Assembly (NCBI GenBank): GCA_007124535.1
Contig: SLEY01000041.1
Location: 1 to 8,021, forward strand
Source of the DNA: Planctomycetaceae bacterium
Lineage (GTDB): Bacteria > Planctomycetota > Planctomycetia > Pirellulales > Pirellulaceae
Length of the DNA: 8,021 nt
Direction of reading: 5' to 3'
A model generated the notes under the pieces. The model was not told where the DNA came from and did no database searches. It saw nothing but the letters and a program-made list of their open reading frames with translations. Below, piece by piece: positions 5,972-8,021 of the stretch. A program made the translations under genes and the position numbers. Numbering within the stretch: the stretch's first letter is position 1; each line of letters opens with the position of its first letter.

Positions 5972-6661
5972 TCAGGCAGCGCGTCGGGCTTTCCGTTGCG
6001 TTTCCAGTGTCACCTGCCGGATCTGCTGCTCCAGTCGTTGATGTTCTGCCTGGACTTCCTGCCGCTGCTGCCAGAGTTCCCATTCTCGGGCAGGACTTCG
6101 GGCGGCGGTTGGCGGAGTTGGCGAGGCGGTTGCGATCCGCTGCCGGAACCGCTGCAATTCTTCTTGTCTTGCCTGCAAGTCCAGGGCCTGCCGTTCCAGC
6201 AACTGCTCGGCTTGGTCCAGCAACCGTTCGCGATGGGCCAATTCGGCTTCGCGGCGGGCCAGGTCATCGCCGCGTTTTGCCAAGGTTTCTGCCAGGGCCT
6301 CCGCCGCGTCGCGCTGGGAGACCAAGCCCAGTTCTCGTTCGGCCAGCCGCAATTCGGCTTGGCGCCAGATGCTTTCCCATTCGGCGATTCGGGCGTTCAG
6401 GGCGGCTTCGCGACGATCCACTTCCCGTTTTCGGGAGTCCAGCTGGTTCCTTAGGTCCGTGGCGTGGGATTCCAACTCTTGGTGAGTCGGGAAGCGTGGT
6501 TCGGGCGTTTCGGGGGCAGACCGGGGCTGTCTCTTGGAGCGCGCCGCCTCGGTCATGGGGGCTGGTTCCCGGCTTTTCTTACCGGTTCGACCCCTCGAAG
6601 AGGTTGGCGATTTAACGCCGGTGTCCGTTTGGCGGTCGCCTTCCGTCCGTTGCTGGTTCAT
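5972..6661 (-). CDS. Coiled-coil protein of unknown function (229 aa)
   Basis: I do not recognise a named family. The first 60 or so residues are polar, basic and proline-rich (likely disordered: SSRGRTGKKSREPAP, then SKRQPRSAPETPEPRFP). From about 60 to 175 there is a long, highly charged Glu/Arg/Ala/Leu/Gln region with heptad-like spacing (RREAALNARIAEWESIW, RREAELAHRERLLDQAEQLL, RQEELQRFRQRI), a probable coiled coil. A Ser/Thr/Pro linker (PTPPTAARSPA) leads to a second short helical stretch (WELWQQRQEVQAEHQRLEQQ) and a basic tail. No signal peptide or membrane segment is seen, so it is probably cytoplasmic, perhaps a scaffold or a nucleic-acid or envelope-associated protein. The ATG at 6661 is chosen because an AGGTG-like site precedes it by four bases; the frame extends to a TTG at 6769, less likely. 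Its stop is 12 bases from the permease stop, convergent. The long open frames on the plus strand here are shadows of this gene. Confidence 0.75.
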   Translation of the reverse strand: MNQQRTEGDRQTDTGVKSPTSSRGRTGKKSREPAPMTEAARSKRQPRSAPETPEPRFPTHQELESHATDLRNQLDSRKREVDRREAALNARIAEWESIWRQAELRLAERELGLVSQRDAAEALAETLAKRGDDLARREAELAHRERLLDQAEQLLERQALDLQARQEELQRFRQRIATASPTPPTAARSPAREWELWQQRQEVQAEHQRLEQQIRQVTLETQRKARRAA

Positions 6662-7023
6662 CCGCACCTGTCCGGTCAATTGAGAGCCAACACGACAATC
6701 CCACCCTACCTGGTGATATTCTGGGTGAAAGAGCCGCGGGAGTTGATGCTTTCGTTGCCAACTGTCCAACCCCTATCATCGGTCACCCGGGCTGCGGGAC
6801 TTAAAGGCGGCCTCGCGGCAAACCCGCCGGATTCCGGCTCAGAAATCGGTCTGCGTGGCCGATAGTATGAAGTCTGACGCCGGGGGTTTGGCGCGAATGC
6901 CCTTGAACCCGCCTGAGCGACGTGCAACAATGCGGAATTCGCGCGGTGGAAGCGCGTCGAGAATCAATGGGGTCCGGTTCAGGACACGGCGTGCTGTACA
7001 ACCGAGTTTAGGAGAAAGACGTC
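6662..7023. other. Divergent intergenic region before groES
   Basis: About 360 bases separate the starts of the coiled-coil gene and groES, so promoters for both should lie here. I cannot identify a confident -35/-10 pair in either direction. TAGTAT at 6863-6868 is a possible -10 box for groES without a good -35. Small inverted repeats occur: CGCGC/GCGCG around a seven-base loop near 6942-6958, and GTCC/GGAC near 6971-6984. I looked for the CIRCE heat-shock operator (TTAGCACTC, nine bases, GAGTGCTAA) and do not see it. Confidence 0.4.
7010..7015 (+). promoter_or_regulatory. Ribosome binding site of groES
   Basis: AGGAGA lies eight bases upstream of the ATG at 7024. It is among the strongest Shine-Dalgarno sites in the window and supports this start. 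Confidence 0.75.
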
Positions 7024-7311
7024 ATGAAAGTTGTTCCGCTGGGCGACAACGTCGCTGTGCGGCGGCTTGAGGCCGATGAAACCACGGCTGGCGGAGTTTT
7101 CTTGCCAGAGGGGGCGCGTGAAGCCCCGTTGGAGGGTCGCGTGCTCTCCATTGGCGACGGGCGTTTGCTGCCCAACGGGTCCCGAACGTTGAATCAGGTT
7201 CGGGAAGGCGATCGTGTGCTGTTCTCCCGGTATGCGGGCACCGAATTGGATGTCGACAAGCGGGGGGTATTGATCATGCACGAGGATCAGATCCTGGCCG
7301 TGTTGGAGTGA
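7024..7311 (+). CDS. groES: Co-chaperonin GroES (Cpn10)
   Basis: The 95-residue product matches the usual length of GroES, the heptameric lid that caps the GroEL chamber during ATP-dependent protein folding in the cytoplasm. KVVPLGDNVAVRRLEADE is the typical first strand region; the mobile loop that binds GroEL is about residues 17-33 (ETTAGGVFLPEGAREAP), with VFL (25-27) in place of the common IVL hydrophobic tripeptide. GRVLSIGDGRLLPNG leads into the roof hairpin, and VREGDRVLFSRYAGTELDVD followed by VLIMHEDQILAVLE is the conserved C-terminal half. No groEL follows: cmk begins 73 bases downstream. It is therefore either one of several groES copies or served by a groEL elsewhere; both arrangements are known in planctomycetes. 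No CIRCE operator is seen upstream, so heat regulation by HrcA is not supported. Confidence 0.95.
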   Translation: MKVVPLGDNVAVRRLEADETTAGGVFLPEGAREAPLEGRVLSIGDGRLLPNGSRTLNQVREGDRVLFSRYAGTELDVDKRGVLIMHEDQILAVLE

Positions 7312-7324
7312 GTGACTCACGTGA
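7308..7324. repeat. Overlapping palindromes at the end of groES
   Basis: GTGAG-TGA-CTCAC (7308-7320) overlaps the groES stop codon and is followed by TCACGTGA (7317-7324), an eight-base perfect palindrome sharing bases with it. The stem is short and no T-tract follows, so it is not a convincing terminator. It could be a protein binding site before cmk, or chance. Confidence 0.3.
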
Positions 7325-7384
7325 CGGGGAACTTGTTGAAGAGGACTCATTTCACGGCTGCTTTCTCCGGGTTGACTGCCGACC

Positions 7385-8021
7385 ATGATCGTAACCATTG
7401 ACGGGCCGGCGGGTGCGGGCAAGACGACCGTGGCGAAAGCGTTGGCCCAGCGGTTAGGCGCTCGGTTCCTGGATACGGGTGCGATGTACCGGGCCGTGGC
7501 CCTGGCCGGGCGGCAGGCTGGCATCAACTGGGGGGACGGGTCGCAATTGGCCGCCCTAGCCCGCTCGATGGACCTGCGTTTGGACGGCTCGGTCGTGTGG
7601 TTGAATGGCCAGGACGTGACTGCGGCCATTCGCAGCAGCGAATTGGCGCCGTACATTCGCCAAGCCGCCGATGATCCCGGGGTGCGGGCCGAATTGATTG
7701 ATCGCCAGCGGGCTTTTGCCAGCCAAGGCGATTTGGTGACCGAAGGGCGGGACCAGGGCACCTTGGTCTTTCCGGATGCCGACTACAAGTTCTACCTGAT
7801 GGCCAGCCCGAAAGAACGGGCGCGACGGCGACGGAGCGACCTTCAAAAGCAGGGCGAAACGGCAACGCTGGAACAGGTCCTTGAGCAGCAGCAGCAGCGT
7901 GATCGGCAGGATCAGGCACGGGCGTGGGGGCGTCTGAGCCGAGCGGCCGATGCGATCGAAGTCGATACCGACGGGCTGTCGCCAGAGCAAGTCGTCGCGC
8001 GTTTGGAACAGCTGGTGCAAC
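7385..8021 (+). CDS. cmk: Cytidylate kinase (partial, right end missing)
   Basis: Cmk phosphorylates CMP and dCMP to the diphosphates with ATP, in cytoplasmic pyrimidine nucleotide metabolism. The visible 212 codons start at ATG 7385, directly before MIVTIDGPAGAGKTT, the nucleotide-binding P-loop (residues about 7-15). FLDTGAMYRAVAL (about 28-40) is the conserved NMP-binding segment. EGRDQGTLVFPDA is the bacterial Cmk motif, with Q where I or M is more usual. ASPKERARRR is the lid region, and DRQDQARAWGRLSRAADAIEVDTDGLS matches the conserved C-terminal segment, with R where a proline (xPL) is common. The family is usually 220-230 residues, so only the last few are probably missing; no stop is reached by 8021. 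Upstream there is no strong ribosome binding site. A glutamine run (QQQQ) follows a CAG-rich stretch near 7887-7898. It may be co-transcribed with groES, 73 bases upstream. Confidence 0.93.
   Translation, partial: MIVTIDGPAGAGKTTVAKALAQRLGARFLDTGAMYRAVALAGRQAGINWGDGSQLAALARSMDLRLDGSVVWLNGQDVTAAIRSSELAPYIRQAADDPGVRAELIDRQRAFASQGDLVTEGRDQGTLVFPDADYKFYLMASPKERARRRRSDLQKQGETATLEQVLEQQQQRDRQDQARAWGRLSRAADAIEVDTDGLSPEQVVARLEQLVQ

Noticed and set aside
5881..6615. Plus-strand open frames of 244 and 152 residues opposite the coiled-coil gene
   Set aside because: They are opposite-strand shadows of a Glu/Arg/Gln-rich coiled-coil sequence; composition is Gly/Pro/Phe/Leu-rich and the starts lack ribosome binding sites.
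6971..6984. GTCCGGTTCAGGAC as part of a tRNA T-arm
   Set aside because: The loop is too short for a T-loop and no acceptor, D or anticodon arms can be built around it.
6770..7023. CIRCE operator or sigma-32 type promoter before groES
   Set aside because: The nine-base CIRCE arms are not present and no matching hexamer pair was found.
7885..7900. CAG run in cmk as a microsatellite
   Set aside because: Only four consecutive CAG codons within a conserved charged helix of Cmk; ordinary for GC-rich genes.

Overview
The window is about 8 kb of GC-rich bacterial chromosome, densely coding on both strands. Lineage is inferred, not shown. A Tat-exported Gfo/Idh/MocA-family oxidoreductase of the type greatly expanded in Planctomycetota, a DUF4160-type remnant, uneven Shine-Dalgarno sites and long gene-poor stretches together suggest a planctomycete, perhaps Pirellulales-like. 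No rRNA, tRNA, CRISPR array, transposase or integrase is visible.

Layout. Positions 1-327 hold no convincing gene, but they contain three diverged 27-base direct repeats and some small inverted repeats. At 328 a well-started DUF4160 gene begins (good ribosome binding site, conserved N-terminus) but is frameshifted, so it looks like a pseudogene. Next is a Tat-signal oxidoreductase (709-2037, +), converging on a small unrecognised protein (2103-2312, -). A probable operon follows on the plus strand: rimO (ribosomal protein S12 methylthiotransferase), an ABC ATPase 12 bases downstream, and an ABC-2 membrane subunit overlapping the ATPase gene by ATGA. The permease gene converges, with only 12 bases between stops, on a minus-strand coiled-coil protein (5972-6661). 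After about 360 bases without a gene come groES/cpn10 without an adjacent groEL, then cmk (cytidylate kinase), cut by the right edge.

How the genes relate. RimO, GroES and Cmk are housekeeping functions (ribosome modification, protein folding, pyrimidine nucleotide supply). The ABC pair is an exporter-type module of unknown substrate sharing a transcription unit with rimO. The oxidoreductase probably acts outside the cytoplasm on a sugar-like substrate. I see no defence island, biosynthetic cluster or mobile element.

I do not see strong evidence for an undescribed multi-gene system. The points most worth a second look are the 27-base repeats upstream of the DUF4160 remnant, a shared TAAGATAGA motif in two gene-free regions, the ABC module with a single visible membrane subunit, the uncharacterised coiled-coil protein, and the groES gene without groEL.
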